64,000 nucleotides of DNA from Evansella cellulosilytica DSM 2522 (GTDB taxonomy: Bacteria; Bacillota; Bacilli; Bacillales; Salisediminibacteriaceae): the NCBI RefSeq assembly GCF_000177235.2, contig NC_014829.1, forward strand, positions 3,224,001 to 3,288,000. The letters run 5' to 3'. Below the pieces are notes generated by a model. The model saw only the letters and a list, made by a program, of their open reading frames with translations, made no database searches and was not told the DNA's origin. Positions 19,473-29,785 of the stretch are shown in pieces. The translations under genes and the position numbers were made by a program. Every line of letters begins with the position of its first letter. The first letter of the stretch is position 1.

Positions 19473-21719
19473 ATGGAAAAAACGCTATTCTCTGTTAGAG
19501 GAATGACCTGTTCTTCTTGTGTTAATCGAGTTGAAAAAAAGATTGCAAAAGTACCAGGAGTTGAAAAGGTTAATGTAAACCTAGCAGCTAATCAAGCACA
19601 AGTCTCTTATGATAATTCCTTAGCAAGTACAGAGAAAATTATCAAGTCCATTGAAGACATTGGTTATAACGCGAATGTAATCGATGAAAATAATGAGGTA
19701 GATGCTAGCCTAGAACAGCAAAAAGAAACGAAAAAGCTTAAAAAGGATTTTACAATTGGTGCTATCCTCACTTCCATTGTTTTATACGGAAGTATCCCCC
19801 ATATGATAGGTGGATGGGGAGAGAATTGGCCATTAATGGAACTTGCAGGAAACGCATATTGGTTACTTTTATTAACTAGTATTGTACAGTTAGGTCCAGG
19901 GATGCGTTTTTATACAAATAGCTACAAAGTTCTTAAAAATAAGTCTGCAGATATGAATGTACTCGTTGCAATGGGTACAACCGCGGCGTGGGCTTATAGT
20001 GGTGCTATGACACTCTTCCCTACTACCCTATCCAATATGGGGTTTCCAGTTCAGTTATACTACGATGTAACAACTGTTATTACGACATTAATTATTCTAG
20101 GTCGTTACCTTGAAGCTAAGGCAAAAGGCGAAACCTCTTCTGCGATCAAAAAATTAATGAATTTGCAAGCGAAAACGGCAAGAGTAATACGCAATGGAGA
20201 AGAATTAGAGATTCCAGTCGAAGACGTTGTAATTGATGATGCCATAGTAGTTCGTCCTGGAGAGAGAGTTCCAGTAGATGGTGAAGTAATAAAAGGAAAG
20301 TCTTCCGTAGATGAATCGATGCTAACTGGAGAATCCATTCCCGTTGAAAAACAAATCGGTGACGAAGTAATTGGAGCTACCATCAATAAAACAGGAAGCT
20401 TTACATTACGTGCAACCAAAATAGGCAAGGATACAGCACTATCTCAAATTATCCGAATGGTTAATGAAGCACAGGGGTCAAAAGCTCCTATTCAACGAGT
20501 CGTAGATAAAATATCAGCATATTTCGTACCGGCAGTTGTAGTGCTTGCTTTTATCAGCTTCTTTGTTTGGTGGGCTATCGGACCTGAACCTGCCTTTATT
20601 GTCGGTCTCACATCATTTATTGCTGTATTAATCATTGCATGCCCATGTGCACTAGGGTTAGCTACTCCTACTGCAATCATGGTTGGTACGGAGAAAGGCG
20701 CAGAAAATGGGATTTTAATTAAAGATGCCGCTAGCATTGAAAGAGCAAATAAAGTAAAAACAGTTGTATTAGACAAAACAGGTACGATTACAGAAGGAAA
20801 GCCGAAAGTAACGGATATTGTACCAAGTACCTCTTTTTCCGAAATGGAATTACTAACACTAGTAGCTTCTGTTGAACGAGTATCCGAGCATCCACTAGGC
20901 GAGGCAATTGTTCAGGAAGCAATTTCAAAAAATCTTGTACTTCAAGAGCCTGATACCTTTGAGTCTATAACAGGTCATGGATTAATAGGGTCACTTAATA
21001 ATCAAGAAATACTAGTCGGTAATCTAAAATTGATGAAAGAACACAACATTTCCAATCCGGATATGGTTAAAACTGCTGAAACTCTAGCCGATCAAGGAAA
21101 AACACCAATGTATGTAGCCATTAATGGTAAATACGCCGGCATTATTGCGGTTGCAGATACGTTAAAGAAAGATACTATAGCTGCCATAAAGGCACTAAAA
21201 GAAATGAATGTAAAGGTCATTATGCTTACTGGGGACCACTACCGAACAGCGAGAGCAATTGCTAAAGAAGCCGGTATCAATGAATTTATCGCGGAAGTCC
21301 TTCCAGAGCACAAAGCAGATGAAATCAAAAAATTACAAGCGAATGGCGAAATAGTTGCCATGGTTGGTGATGGTATTAACGATGCCCCTGCCCTTGCCCA
21401 AGCCGATGTGGGAATTGCCATTGGAACTGGTACCGATGTAGCGATGGAAACAGCAAGTATTACCTTAATGCGCGGTAATATCATGAGTGTTGTAACGTCA
21501 TTAAAGTTAGCAAAATCAACCATGCATATGATTTGGCAAAACTTAGGTTGGGCATTTGGTTATAACGTTGTATTGATTCCAGTTGCAGCAGGTATTCTTT
21601 ATCCGTTCATAGGAATATTCCTTAATCCCGCAATAGCAGGAGCTGCAATGGCCTTCAGTTCAGTATCCGTTGTGTTAAACACATTACGATTAAAAAAGTT
21701 TAAATCTGTCTCCGCTTAA
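19473..21719 (+). CDS. copA: Cu(I)-exporting P1B-type ATPase
   Basis: 748 residues with one N-terminal heavy-metal domain ([11 protein letters not shown], about 10-20) and eight predicted membrane helices. The actuator motif LTGES is present, the transport motif CPCALG lies near 390, the phosphorylated Asp is in DKTGT (about 434), and the hinge motif is GDGINDAPA. The CPC plus YN (GYNVVLIP) and MAFSSVSVV signatures in the last helices point to Cu(I) rather than Zn/Cd. It pumps Cu(I) out of the cytoplasm, receiving it from CopZ encoded just downstream. It follows copY in the same direction. Length and motifs are complete. Confidence 0.95.
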   Translation: MEKTLFSVRGMTCSSCVNRVEKKIAKVPGVEKVNVNLAANQAQVSYDNSLASTEKIIKSIEDIGYNANVIDENNEVDASLEQQKETKKLKKDFTIGAILTSIVLYGSIPHMIGGWGENWPLMELAGNAYWLLLLTSIVQLGPGMRFYTNSYKVLKNKSADMNVLVAMGTTAAWAYSGAMTLFPTTLSNMGFPVQLYYDVTTVITTLIILGRYLEAKAKGETSSAIKKLMNLQAKTARVIRNGEELEIPVEDVVIDDAIVVRPGERVPVDGEVIKGKSSVDESMLTGESIPVEKQIGDEVIGATINKTGSFTLRATKIGKDTALSQIIRMVNEAQGSKAPIQRVVDKISAYFVPAVVVLAFISFFVWWAIGPEPAFIVGLTSFIAVLIIACPCALGLATPTAIMVGTEKGAENGILIKDAASIERANKVKTVVLDKTGTITEGKPKVTDIVPSTSFSEMELLTLVASVERVSEHPLGEAIVQEAISKNLVLQEPDTFESITGHGLIGSLNNQEILVGNLKLMKEHNISNPDMVKTAETLADQGKTPMYVAINGKYAGIIAVADTLKKDTIAAIKALKEMNVKVIMLTGDHYRTARAIAKEAGINEFIAEVLPEHKADEIKKLQANGEIVAMVGDGINDAPALAQADVGIAIGTGTDVAMETASITLMRGNIMSVVTSLKLAKSTMHMIWQNLGWAFGYNVVLIPVAAGILYPFIGIFLNPAIAGAAMAFSSVSVVLNTLRLKKFKSVSA

Positions 21720-21771
21720 CCGCCTTTTACCATTAATTTTTGTTAATTTAAAAATAAAGGAGAGTTGTAAA

Positions 21772-21984
21772 ATGAAAAAAGTTAATATAGCAGTAGTAGG
21801 TATGAGTTGTGGACATTGTGTTTCTACAATCGAAGGAGCATTATCGAAGTTAGACGGTGTTTCCAAGGTAGAAGTAAATTTAAAAGAGAATAAGGTACTT
21901 GTGGAGTTGGATATTTCAAAAGTTCGTGTTCTTCAAATCGAGCAAGCCATTGAAGAATTAGGTTATAGTATCGCTTGTCATTAA
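21772..21984 (+). CDS. copZ: copper chaperone CopZ
   Basis: A 70-residue single heavy-metal-associated domain with the Cu(I)-binding motif GMSCGHC (residues 10-16) and a beta-alpha-beta-beta-alpha-beta pattern. Strong ribosome site AAAGGAG 8 bases before ATG. It lies 52 bp after copA and almost certainly delivers Cu(I) to CopA and to CopY for derepression. Confidence 0.93.
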   Translation: MKKVNIAVVGMSCGHCVSTIEGALSKLDGVSKVEVNLKENKVLVELDISKVRVLQIEQAIEELGYSIACH

Positions 21985-22022
21985 ATAAAAAGTCTAAGAG
22001 AAGTTAAAGATTAATAGGAGAG

Positions 22023-22050
22023 AAACCACCTTTTTTAGCAAAGGTGGTTT
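22023..22050 (+). terminator. terminator after copZ
   Basis: AAACCACCTTT/AAAGGTGGTTT perfect 11-bp stem with a short loop, followed by ACTTTTTAGTTT. Confidence 0.8.
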
Positions 22051-22512
22051 ACTTTTTAGTTTACTTTGTGATGCTTAATTTGACGTTTTTCAAGGAAAAG
22101 GACTAGCGATTTGAGAATCACAGGGGCGCTAGTCCACTATTTAAATACACCAAAATTCAGAATAATATTTCCAATAGTTAATGAGGCTACATACTTAAAA
22201 GCCTTATTTCAACTCACCTCTCTCGAAATCTATTTTATTGTACTAGTCTCAGTGAATAAAAATATTTTTACTTAATAAATCCGGTTTAGCTTGGTGTATC
22301 ATAGGTTTCTTGCAGGGAAGTTAAAGGAGCAAGAGACCAATTATATACTCTCGTAACAGACATATTCAGAGGTACTAGTTTCTTTATTATTTTAAACCTT
22401 TCCCTTTTCATCGTTGATATCAGCTGTTCTTATGATATCGACGACCATCACAAAACAATAATTCCTACATAATAAATATTGAATTGTAACATTGTAATTT
22501 AACATGTAATTT
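22051..22512. other. intergenic; second hairpin, no gene seen
   Basis: GGACTAGCG (22100-22108) pairs with CGCTAGTCC (22127-22135) around an 18-nt loop without a clear T-run, so it could be a terminator or another RNA structure. The rest is AT-rich without ORFs, up to the insertion sequence. Confidence 0.4.
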
Positions 22513-23917
22513 CACTAGTGTTGCATTAATTTAGATTAATTATTAAAAATACTCAAAATGTTCAATTTAATTATTTTGTGCAAAGAAAAAGTCCTTTATA
22601 ATGGATAAGTCAGGTGGTAATCCCGTCCAAATCCAATAAAAAGGACCAATCGCATGGATAAGATTACACCAAAAACTTCATTTGGACAATGGTTTTCACC
22701 AATAAATCATCAATTATTTGAAGAACAGGTGAAAACATTGAAATTAGATTTCTATACGAAGAAACTTACGACGGAATCATTCCTAAAATTATTACTCTAC
22801 GCACAACTCGAAGAAGTAGAAAGTCTTCATGCGCTGAGTGATTGTCTATTCGATGACCAGCTTCAAGAAGGAATCAACCTTGATTCGATCAGTATTTCTC
22901 AACTTTCACGCCGGTTGAATGGTATGAATCCAGATTTATTTCAGCGGCTCTTCCTTGATTTAGTGTCACAAATTCACGCGAAAACACATTATACAAAGCT
23001 CATCATGCCGTTAAAAATCATTGATTCAAGCACCTTGCCACTTAATTTAACCAATCATAAATGGGCTAAGTTCCGGAAAACAAAAGCTGGAGTAAAACTG
23101 CATTTGCGTCTTGTATTTATGGAAAAAGGGATTTCATACCCCGAAAAGGCCTTGATTACAACGGCCAAGGAACACGACCGCAATCAGCTTGAAGTCATGG
23201 TAGATGACAAAGAATGCATGTATGTGTTTGACCGCGGTTATCTTGACTATGAACGCTTTGACCGGATGACTGATGATGGCTACTTTTTCCTTTCTAGACT
23301 ACGGAAAAACGCTGTCATACGGGAGGTTTACGATTTCAAACTACCTGAAGAGTCATCCGTTTTATCCGATCAAATGGTCTTGATTGGTACAACTCAAAAC
23401 CGTGCTGAGAACTATTTTCGACTACTAAAAGTGATTGACTCAAAAGGAAATGAACTTCACCTCATCACCAATCGATTTGATTTGAGTGCAGAAGAAATTT
23501 CAGAGCTGTATAAATCTCGCTGGGCAATCGAATTGTTTTTCAAATGGATAAAACAGCATCTCAGCATCAAAAAGTTCTACGGTCAAAGTGAATGGGCGAT
23601 CCAAAACCAAGTATTTATTGCACTGATTGTTTTCTGCCTACATGTTCTCGTTCAAATCGAAACAAATAGTAAGCGAAAAACCTTGCAAATTAGCCGGTAT
23701 TTAAGGGCTGCATTGTGGAAATCAGCGCATATTTGGCTTCGTAAGATACAAGGGAAAACCATTCCCTAAAAAGATTTTTGTCGTCGTCGCACCAGTCTAA
23801 TTGTCAATAAATTTCCAAATGGATGGAGCCACCTTTATTAAGCTATTTACCTTTTTGGCTCTCCGAAGGTCAGATGATTAATCTGAAAGTTATGACACCT
23901 TTTATGCAACACTAGTG
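22513..23917 (+). mobile_element. IS4-family insertion sequence (IS4Bsu1-like), 1405 bp
   Basis: The terminal inverted repeats start CACTAGTGTTGCAT on the left (22513-22526), with the perfect complement at 23904-23917. They are flanked by a 9-bp direct repeat ATGTAATTT (22504-22512 and 23918-23926), the target duplication. One intact transposase lies inside. The right-hand duplication overlaps the stop codon of the adjacent histidine kinase without damaging it. The exact duplication suggests a recent, intact insertion. Confidence 0.93.
22654..23769 (+). CDS. IS4-family transposase
   Basis: A 371-residue DDE transposase. Acidic residues sit in IIDSSTLPL and in FDRGYLDYERFD, and the IS4 'YREK'-type block is seen as YKSRWAIELFFKWIKQHL, which carries the catalytic Glu. 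The length equals that of IS4Bsu1-type transposases, and my recollection of that N-terminal sequence (DKITPKTSFGQWF) agrees closely. It performs cut-and-paste transposition of the surrounding IS. The ORF is intact. Confidence 0.93.
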   Translation: MDKITPKTSFGQWFSPINHQLFEEQVKTLKLDFYTKKLTTESFLKLLLYAQLEEVESLHALSDCLFDDQLQEGINLDSISISQLSRRLNGMNPDLFQRLFLDLVSQIHAKTHYTKLIMPLKIIDSSTLPLNLTNHKWAKFRKTKAGVKLHLRLVFMEKGISYPEKALITTAKEHDRNQLEVMVDDKECMYVFDRGYLDYERFDRMTDDGYFFLSRLRKNAVIREVYDFKLPEESSVLSDQMVLIGTTQNRAENYFRLLKVIDSKGNELHLITNRFDLSAEEISELYKSRWAIELFFKWIKQHLSIKKFYGQSEWAIQNQVFIALIVFCLHVLVQIETNSKRKTLQISRYLRAALWKSAHIWLRKIQGKTIP

Positions 23918-23924
23918 ATGTAAT

Positions 23925-25298
23925 TTAATAAAAAAATATAGTTACTGTTGTACCTCGACCCTTCTTACTATCAACGTATATTTCCCCACGATGGGCATCC
24001 ATTAATGCTTTGACAATTGATAAACCAATACCTAAGCCCCCAGTTTTTCGATTCCTTGATTTTTCTCCACGGTAAAACCTTTCAAAAATGTGGTTTAATT
24101 CTTCCTCTGTCATGCCTATTCCATTGTCTTTTACTGAAATATAGACTCCTTCACCGATTTGTTCCACTAATACCTGAACTTCTCCACTGCTTTCTGTAAA
24201 TTTCAGGGCGTTATTCAGTAAGTTGGTCATAATTTGAATAAAACGATCTCGGTCGGCTCTAATTTGTATATCCTCGTCCACTTTAATTTTCAAATTAATC
24301 CCCTTTTGCTTAAACATTGGCTGAAATCGATCATACAGAGAGTGGATAGTCTCCTTTGCATTATGTTGTTCCAAATTTAATCGAATTCGTGGGTTTTCCG
24401 CAGCATGTAACTCTTCCATTTCATTAACCAAGCGTACAAGGCGCATTAACTCATGATGACATTGATCTAACCTTTCTTTTGTCGGGTAAAAAATACCATC
24501 TTGAATGGACTCCAACTGACTTCTCAACGTCGTTAACGGGGTCCTTAATTCATGGGCAAGGTCGCTCGTAAACTGCTTACGAAGCCTCTCCCCTTCCTTT
24601 AAAGACGCTGCTAATTCATTTATTCCCTTTGCTAATTCATCAATCTCTTCTACCTTGGAATCTGCTTTCACTTGAATATCTAATTGATGATTCCGTAAAG
24701 CACCAGTTGCATTAGCAATTCCTTTTAACCCCGTTGTTAATCGTTTGGAAAAGATAAAACTTAATATGAGCGATACAATAATCATTATAATAACCGCACC
24801 AATTAAATACTTGTTAAATTGAGTGAGAAAGTCTACATCACCTTGTAAAAATGCAGAAGGGAAAAATGCTTTTACTACACCAATCTGTTCACCGTTAACA
24901 ACCAACGGGTGTTCTATATAATCAAATATATCGGATTCAATATTCACACTCCCCATTGGGGGGCTACTCATCATATGTTGTCCCATCCCATTATTCATTT
25001 GCGCCGTATCAATAATGAGTTCTCCATTCCTATTAAACACATGAAAAAATAATTGTTCCTGAAAACCATAATGATGTAACATCATCCATAAAGGCTCTAC
25101 AGTTATATCCCCTTCTAATTCATACGTATTTTCTAATTCCATTACGACTTGCTTTATTTGTCCTTCACGCTTGTTTATTAGATATTCCTGGAAGGTTTCC
25201 TGTACGCCAAAATAGATAGCGACACCCACTAAGAGAATTCCCCCTAAGGATAAAATCAAAAAAAACGTGAGTAGTTTACTATAAAGTGTACGAAACAT
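23925..25298 (-). CDS. sensor histidine kinase of the copper block
   Basis: Start taken at ATG 25298, because GGAGGGAAACGGG lies directly before it; the frame is open from TTG 25313. About 457 residues: membrane helix near 10-30, an extracytoplasmic domain with a Met/His-rich stretch (NNGMGQHMMSSPPMG) that could bind copper, a second membrane helix (YLIGAVIIMIIVSLIL), HAMP, HisKA with DLAHELRTPLTTL, and a HATPase domain with NALKF, DNGIGM and GGLGIGLSIV. It overlaps the response regulator gene by 20 bp. A copper- or envelope-stress signal is inferred from the Met/His patch and the neighbours, not proven. Confidence 0.87.
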   Translation of the reverse strand: MFRTLYSKLLTFFLILSLGGILLVGVAIYFGVQETFQEYLINKREGQIKQVVMELENTYELEGDITVEPLWMMLHHYGFQEQLFFHVFNRNGELIIDTAQMNNGMGQHMMSSPPMGSVNIESDIFDYIEHPLVVNGEQIGVVKAFFPSAFLQGDVDFLTQFNKYLIGAVIIMIIVSLILSFIFSKRLTTGLKGIANATGALRNHQLDIQVKADSKVEEIDELAKGINELAASLKEGERLRKQFTSDLAHELRTPLTTLRSQLESIQDGIFYPTKERLDQCHHELMRLVRLVNEMEELHAAENPRIRLNLEQHNAKETIHSLYDRFQPMFKQKGINLKIKVDEDIQIRADRDRFIQIMTNLLNNALKFTESSGEVQVLVEQIGEGVYISVKDNGIGMTEEELNHIFERFYRGEKSRNRKTGGLGIGLSIVKALMDAHRGEIYVDSKKGRGTTVTIFFY

Positions 25299-25989
25299 CC
25301 CGTTTCCCTCCAAACTTATACCCCATGCCGAAGACTGTTAAAATATATTTTGGTTGTTTCGTGTTCACTTCTAGCTTTTTCCTTAGATTTTTTATGTGCA
25401 CATCAATACTTCTTTCATAGCCTTCAAAAAAACTATCTTCTTGAATTTTTTGTAGTAAGTCAGCTCGGCTGAAAACACGCCCTGGATGTTTCGCCATAAT
25501 GGTGATGATATTAAATTCAATAGGGGTTAAGGAAATAGTTTCATTATTTAATAGCACTTCTTTTTTAATAAAATCAATAATGATCTCTTTTTTATTAAAA
25601 GAGAAAATCTCCATTTTATTTAATGTTCTCGTCCTCCGTAAAATGGCTTCCAGCCGTACAATAACCTCTCGAGGGCTAAAAGGTTTTGTTACGTAATCAT
25701 CCGCTCCAATAACAATCCCACCGATTCTATCTTCTTCCGATGATTTGGCGCTTAACATCATAATCGGAACATCCGAGGTTAAACGAATTTGTTTACAAAT
25801 TTCTTCTCCAGGCATATCAGGCAGCATCAAATCTAGAATTACAAAATCAGGGTTCCCTTCCCTAATTTTCGTTAATCCTTCTTTTCCATTTTGGGCTGAC
25901 TCTACTCGATAGCCTGATTTCTCAAGGTATGCTTTAAGCACTTCTATAATCATAGGTTCATCTTCAACTATAAATACAGTAATGGCCAT
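25279..25989 (-). CDS. OmpR/PhoB-family response regulator
   Basis: Start at ATG 25989 (236 residues), preceded by GGAGTGGTGG; an upstream in-frame ATG lacks a ribosome site. The receiver domain begins VFIVEDEP, has DFVILDLMLPD with the phosphoacceptor Asp, and ends with Lys in DDYVTKPFSP. The C-terminal winged helix includes SLTPIEFNI and RSIDVHIKNLRKKL. It is co-transcribed with the overlapping kinase and diverges from the small secreted protein gene at 26148, which is a natural candidate target. Confidence 0.9.
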   Translation of the reverse strand: MAITVFIVEDEPMIIEVLKAYLEKSGYRVESAQNGKEGLTKIREGNPDFVILDLMLPDMPGEEICKQIRLTSDVPIMMLSAKSSEEDRIGGIVIGADDYVTKPFSPREVIVRLEAILRRTRTLNKMEIFSFNKKEIIIDFIKKEVLLNNETISLTPIEFNIITIMAKHPGRVFSRADLLQKIQEDSFFEGYERSIDVHIKNLRKKLEVNTKQPKYILTVFGMGYKFGGKRDVSYTL

Positions 25990-26147
25990 TTCCACCACTC
26001 CAGATGTTATTTTTAAACAGTATAGCATAAGCATTCTTTCCCAAAACTCGTATTAGAAAAAACACATAACTTCTTCATAACTTCTTCATTAGTTCATCAT
26101 AAATGCTGGGTAAGATGAAAGTAGAAATAGTAAAGGAGATGAAACAG

Positions 26148-26375
26148 ATGAAAAAAATAATCATTGGTGTAGTTGCATTAGGTTTAGTTTTTGGAATTGG
26201 AACTTCTGTGGTTGCTTATTCAACAGACGAAGGTTTCCCAAACTTTAAGGAAATGCTCCCATTTATGCAACAAATGCATCCAGACTGGTCTGATGAAGAA
26301 TTGGAAGCTATGTACAGATCTTGTCATGGCAACGGTGAAAATAACCGTGGTATGATGAGACAAAATGTTGATTAA
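26148..26375 (+). CDS. small secreted Met/His-containing protein
   Basis: Start at ATG 26148 (75 residues), because AAAGGAGATG precedes it; two upstream ATGs in frame lack a ribosome site. The N-terminal signal peptide is KKIIIGVVALGLVFGIG with a VVAYS-type cleavage region. The mature part is acidic with Met, His and a single Cys (MQQMHPDWSDEELEAMY, RSCHGNG). It diverges from the response regulator. Similar tiny exported proteins occur by copper loci of bacilli. An extracytoplasmic metal role is inference only. Confidence 0.65.
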   Translation: MKKIIIGVVALGLVFGIGTSVVAYSTDEGFPNFKEMLPFMQQMHPDWSDEELEAMYRSCHGNGENNRGMMRQNVD

Positions 26376-26386
26376 TAACACAAATC

Positions 26387-26432
26387 GAGGTTGCCTCCAA
26401 CGGGAGCTTTTCCCTTTTTGAGACAACCTCGA
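26387..26432. terminator. bidirectional terminator
   Basis: CGAGGTTG near 26387 pairs with CAACCTCG ending about 26432, with additional internal pairing CTC/GAG. It separates two converging genes, the small secreted protein and the ferric-reductase-like protein. Confidence 0.6.
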
Positions 26433-26440
26433 AGCTTTTC

Positions 26441-27364
26441 TCAGGTGTTGTTGATATTATAATCTTCTTCATGGTTTAATACATAATGCTGTGGAGATGC
26501 TTGTCCAATAGACATAGGAGCTTCCTTAATAGAACGACTGTCAAAATACGCTACTGCACCAAGAAGTAGCACTATTGGCATGATAAACATTGTTGCCACA
26601 CTAATTACAAAAGCAACCTGAAGGATACTCTTCTTTTCTTTGCCATTTCTCTTTTCTAGTACCGTCTTCACAAAAGCTACGGCCTGAAGTAAGACAATAA
26701 TAACGGCCATACCAAGAAAAACATATAAGAACCAAATGGACGGATACTCTCTCCAGTTCGGTGGTGAAAATTGAAAGAAATAAAACAAATAAAGAACGCC
26801 TCGCAGCATCGCAATATAGAAAATGACATTAATTAAGGTTGTGTGTAACCACTTCCAAGAAGAAACTCCTAGAAGCCTCACTGCTTTATCAAAGGAAGTG
26901 ACAGCTAATAAAACGATCATCGGAGCCATTACAAGGCCCATCATATTCATAATTCCAACTTCCGGTCTAAACAAAATATACCCGCCTACTTCTTCGATAT
27001 ATTCAAAACCAAATAGTCTTGCCACATCCCAACGAGCCCAACGGTCCCAAATAGCATAACCATGTCCGAAGGAAAGTATGGCGAACCAGATTCCAAATTC
27101 CCGTCTCCATGTGATAAACTTGTTTATCGGATGCCAAAGCTTTGCAGCGGGCGATAGAATGAGGGATAGAAATAAGAGTATAAACGCAGCATGAGCCCAC
27201 GCTCGCCAGAATGGATGATCCATACCCCAATCTGGCCACAAAGAAGGAATAACCCCCCATGTGTAATACGATAAATAAAATAAATAAACGAGAAGAAAAG
27301 AAAATACACCTACACTCAGATGACGTAATAATATTACCTTTTTACTTTTTATTCCTTGTAACAT
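26441..27364 (-). CDS. ferric-reductase-like transmembrane protein
   Basis: 307 residues with about seven or eight membrane helices. His residues lie in membrane segments (WAHAAFILLFLSLI, FGHGYAIW, WLHTTLINVIFY) as in heme-binding ferric-reductase-like/MsrQ proteins, and WRREFGIW matches the family's second-helix region. No flavin or NAD domain is attached, so it would be only the membrane heme part. It lies downstream of and co-directional with the second two-component system in a copper/redox neighbourhood. A role in membrane electron transfer is inferred from the fold. Confidence 0.72.
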   Translation of the reverse strand: MLQGIKSKKVILLRHLSVGVFSFLLVYLFYLSYYTWGVIPSLWPDWGMDHPFWRAWAHAAFILLFLSLILSPAAKLWHPINKFITWRREFGIWFAILSFGHGYAIWDRWARWDVARLFGFEYIEEVGGYILFRPEVGIMNMMGLVMAPMIVLLAVTSFDKAVRLLGVSSWKWLHTTLINVIFYIAMLRGVLYLFYFFQFSPPNWREYPSIWFLYVFLGMAVIIVLLQAVAFVKTVLEKRNGKEKKSILQVAFVISVATMFIMPIVLLLGAVAYFDSRSIKEAPMSIGQASPQHYVLNHEEDYNINNT

Positions 27365-27414
27365 AAACTTCCTCCAATTGCTATAAATCTAGTGCTATTT
27401 GTAGTTTATTATTT

Positions 27415-28842
27415 TTAAGTTACTTGTAGTGGTAGATATATCGAAAAGGTTGTCCCTTCTCCAACTTTACTTGCTACTTTAACCTTCCCACCATGTGCCT
27501 CTACAATCTCTTTTACTATTGCCAAACCTAATCCAGTTCCTCCATTAATGACCCGATTTCTCGATGTGTCTGCCTTATAAAACCTTTCCCAAATATGTGG
27601 AAGATCCTTATTGTTGATACCACTACCTGTATCCCTAACAGAAAAGATAATCTGTTCTGACTTTTTATAGAGAGATAATTCAATTTCTCCCTCTTTTGGC
27701 GTATGCCTAATGGCGTTTTCCACTATATTAATGATCGCTTGTTCTAAGCGATAAGCATCCATAAAAACTATTAACTCCTTACATGCATCCTGGATGTTAA
27801 GGCGGTGCTTAATATTTTTTTGATTAAACATTAAAGCCCTGCTTTCATAAATACTTTTTAGCCAGGATGCGACCGGTACCTTTTCTTTTTCCAGCTTGAT
27901 TTTCCCTTCTTCAAGCTTGGTTAACAAAAATAAATCACTAACTAAATTCTCCATTCTCGTTGCTTCTTTATAAATAACGTTTAAGTTTTGCTTCCAATCA
28001 TCCTTATCGTCTTTTACAGTATCCTTCATTACTGCAGAATACCCCTTTATATACGTAATAGGTGTTCTGAGATCATGGGAGATGTGCGAAATAAAATGTC
28101 TTCTAGAGTCACGGTATTGTTTTAACTGCTTCGTCATGGACTGAATACTATTTGCGAGACGGCTCACTTCATCTTCACCAGAAATAGCTAATTCAATATC
28201 GAAGTTCCCTTCGGCAATCTTTTTTGTTGTTTCGCTGATTTGATTAAGCGGTTTAGAAATTCTTTTTGTTAAATATTTAGTAAATACTAACCCTACTACA
28301 AATGTTATAATACCCATAATAGCTAATAAATAGAGAAGCTTTAGCTGTGCTTGATTTAAGTCTCCAGTATCCTGGTCCAAAAATACATAACCCGTAATCT
28401 CTTCTTCTCCGCCCGCAACAATTGGCATGAGTGCCCAAACATGGGGGATATGAAACCTTATTGATGTATCTACACGATCTACTGTGGGTTCATCAGCAGT
28501 AACTAATCCAACATTGTCATTTATCCAGCTTAAAAAATGATGTAATTTGGCATCTGTAACTTTTTCTGATAGATAAGTAATGTTTAAATCTTTATCTAAT
28601 ATCAAAAAGGAGCTTTTTTTATCCGTTTCTATTTGTTCAATATACTCGATTACCAATTCACCTACGTCTTTTTCTAGTAACTGAGCGTGAGAACTTATTC
28701 TTCCAGTAACCTCATTTGTTAAATGCTCTTGATAAAAGTTTTTTGTAATCCAATTTGCTCCAATAATAAGGATTATTACCGATAGTAGTAAAATTAACAT
28801 TACCCATGCAGTTATTCTAGAAGAGAGATTTTTTGGCAACAT
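27415..28842 (-). CDS. second sensor histidine kinase
   Basis: 475 residues: membrane helix (WVMLILLLSVIILIIGANW), a roughly 140-residue extracytoplasmic domain, a second helix (LLYLLAIMGIITFVVGLVF), HAMP, HisKA with SHISHDLRTPITYI, and HATPase with NAIRHT, DTGSGI and GGTGLGLAIV. It lies 18 bp after its response regulator in one operon. The ligand is unknown. The downstream ferric-reductase-like gene and upstream redox genes suggest redox or metal stress. Confidence 0.88.
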   Translation of the reverse strand: MLPKNLSSRITAWVMLILLLSVIILIIGANWITKNFYQEHLTNEVTGRISSHAQLLEKDVGELVIEYIEQIETDKKSSFLILDKDLNITYLSEKVTDAKLHHFLSWINDNVGLVTADEPTVDRVDTSIRFHIPHVWALMPIVAGGEEEITGYVFLDQDTGDLNQAQLKLLYLLAIMGIITFVVGLVFTKYLTKRISKPLNQISETTKKIAEGNFDIELAISGEDEVSRLANSIQSMTKQLKQYRDSRRHFISHISHDLRTPITYIKGYSAVMKDTVKDDKDDWKQNLNVIYKEATRMENLVSDLFLLTKLEEGKIKLEKEKVPVASWLKSIYESRALMFNQKNIKHRLNIQDACKELIVFMDAYRLEQAIINIVENAIRHTPKEGEIELSLYKKSEQIIFSVRDTGSGINNKDLPHIWERFYKADTSRNRVINGGTGLGLAIVKEIVEAHGGKVKVASKVGEGTTFSIYLPLQVT

Positions 28843-28860
28843 ACTGGATCCTTTCTTTCC

Positions 28861-29553
28861 TTATGATTCATTGGGAACTTTATATCCAATTCCCCAAACC
28901 GTTTCGATAATGGCATCTGTGTAACCTACAGCCTTCAATTTTTCGCGTATATTCTTCACATGTGTATCTACTGTTCTATTATCTCCTTCGTATTCCATTC
29001 CCCACTCTAATTCTAATAAATGATCACGACTATATACCTTCCCCCGGTTACTTGCTAGACGATAAAATATTTGAAACTCCTTCTTTGTAAGAGGAAGAAT
29101 CTTATTATTAAAAGAAATATTATAATTACTAGGCTGAAATACTAAATCCTTAACAATAAAGGATTCCACCTTTGATTTATAGTTTTTTGTCCTCCTTATA
29201 ACAGACTCAACACGCGCAGCTAGTTCTTTAGGTTCAAATGGTTTTACTAAATAATCATCTGCACCTAGCTTTAATCCTTCAACAATTCGCTCCGTATCAC
29301 CTAATGCCGTCAATAATATGACAGGAGTTTTATTATCAAGATGTTCCCTTAAGGTTTTTAACAACTCGAAACCATCTACTTCTGGCATCATAATATCCAA
29401 AAGAATAAGGTCATAGAAATCCGCACTTATTTTATCTATTGCTTCCTCACCATTTGAGGCTTCATCTAGTAGATATGAATAAGGAGTGAGACAAACTCGA
29501 AGCAATTTCCTCATTTCTTGTTCATCATCCACAAGTAATATACGATCATTCAT
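28861..29553 (-). CDS. second OmpR/PhoB-family response regulator
   Basis: 230 residues. The receiver domain has LLVDDEQ, LILLDIMMPE (phosphoacceptor Asp) and DDYLVKPFEP. The winged-helix C-terminus has PLTKKEFQIFY and NRTVDTHVKNIREKL. It is first in the two-gene unit with the kinase 18 bp downstream. AAGGGAAAGAGATGGAGG precedes ATG 29553. Confidence 0.9.
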   Translation of the reverse strand: MNDRILLVDDEQEMRKLLRVCLTPYSYLLDEASNGEEAIDKISADFYDLILLDIMMPEVDGFELLKTLREHLDNKTPVILLTALGDTERIVEGLKLGADDYLVKPFEPKELAARVESVIRRTKNYKSKVESFIVKDLVFQPSNYNISFNNKILPLTKKEFQIFYRLASNRGKVYSRDHLLELEWGMEYEGDNRTVDTHVKNIREKLKAVGYTDAIIETVWGIGYKVPNES

Positions 29554-29785
29554 ATTAAATCCTCCATCTCTTTCCCTTAAGGCTTATTTTTTAATTAACT
29601 AATTTTAAATCTAGGTTTAGCCATAGTTTATAATAAATTAATGAAAAATAAGTGAAGTTCCCCTTCATTTTTTACTGTTATTTTTAATGGTGCTAACCAT
29701 CCCCTTTAGTTTTGGCTATTTTTAAGAGATTGGAGTAAATCTATTAAATCTTTATCATAAATGCTTAAAAGCATCTGTACTTCAC

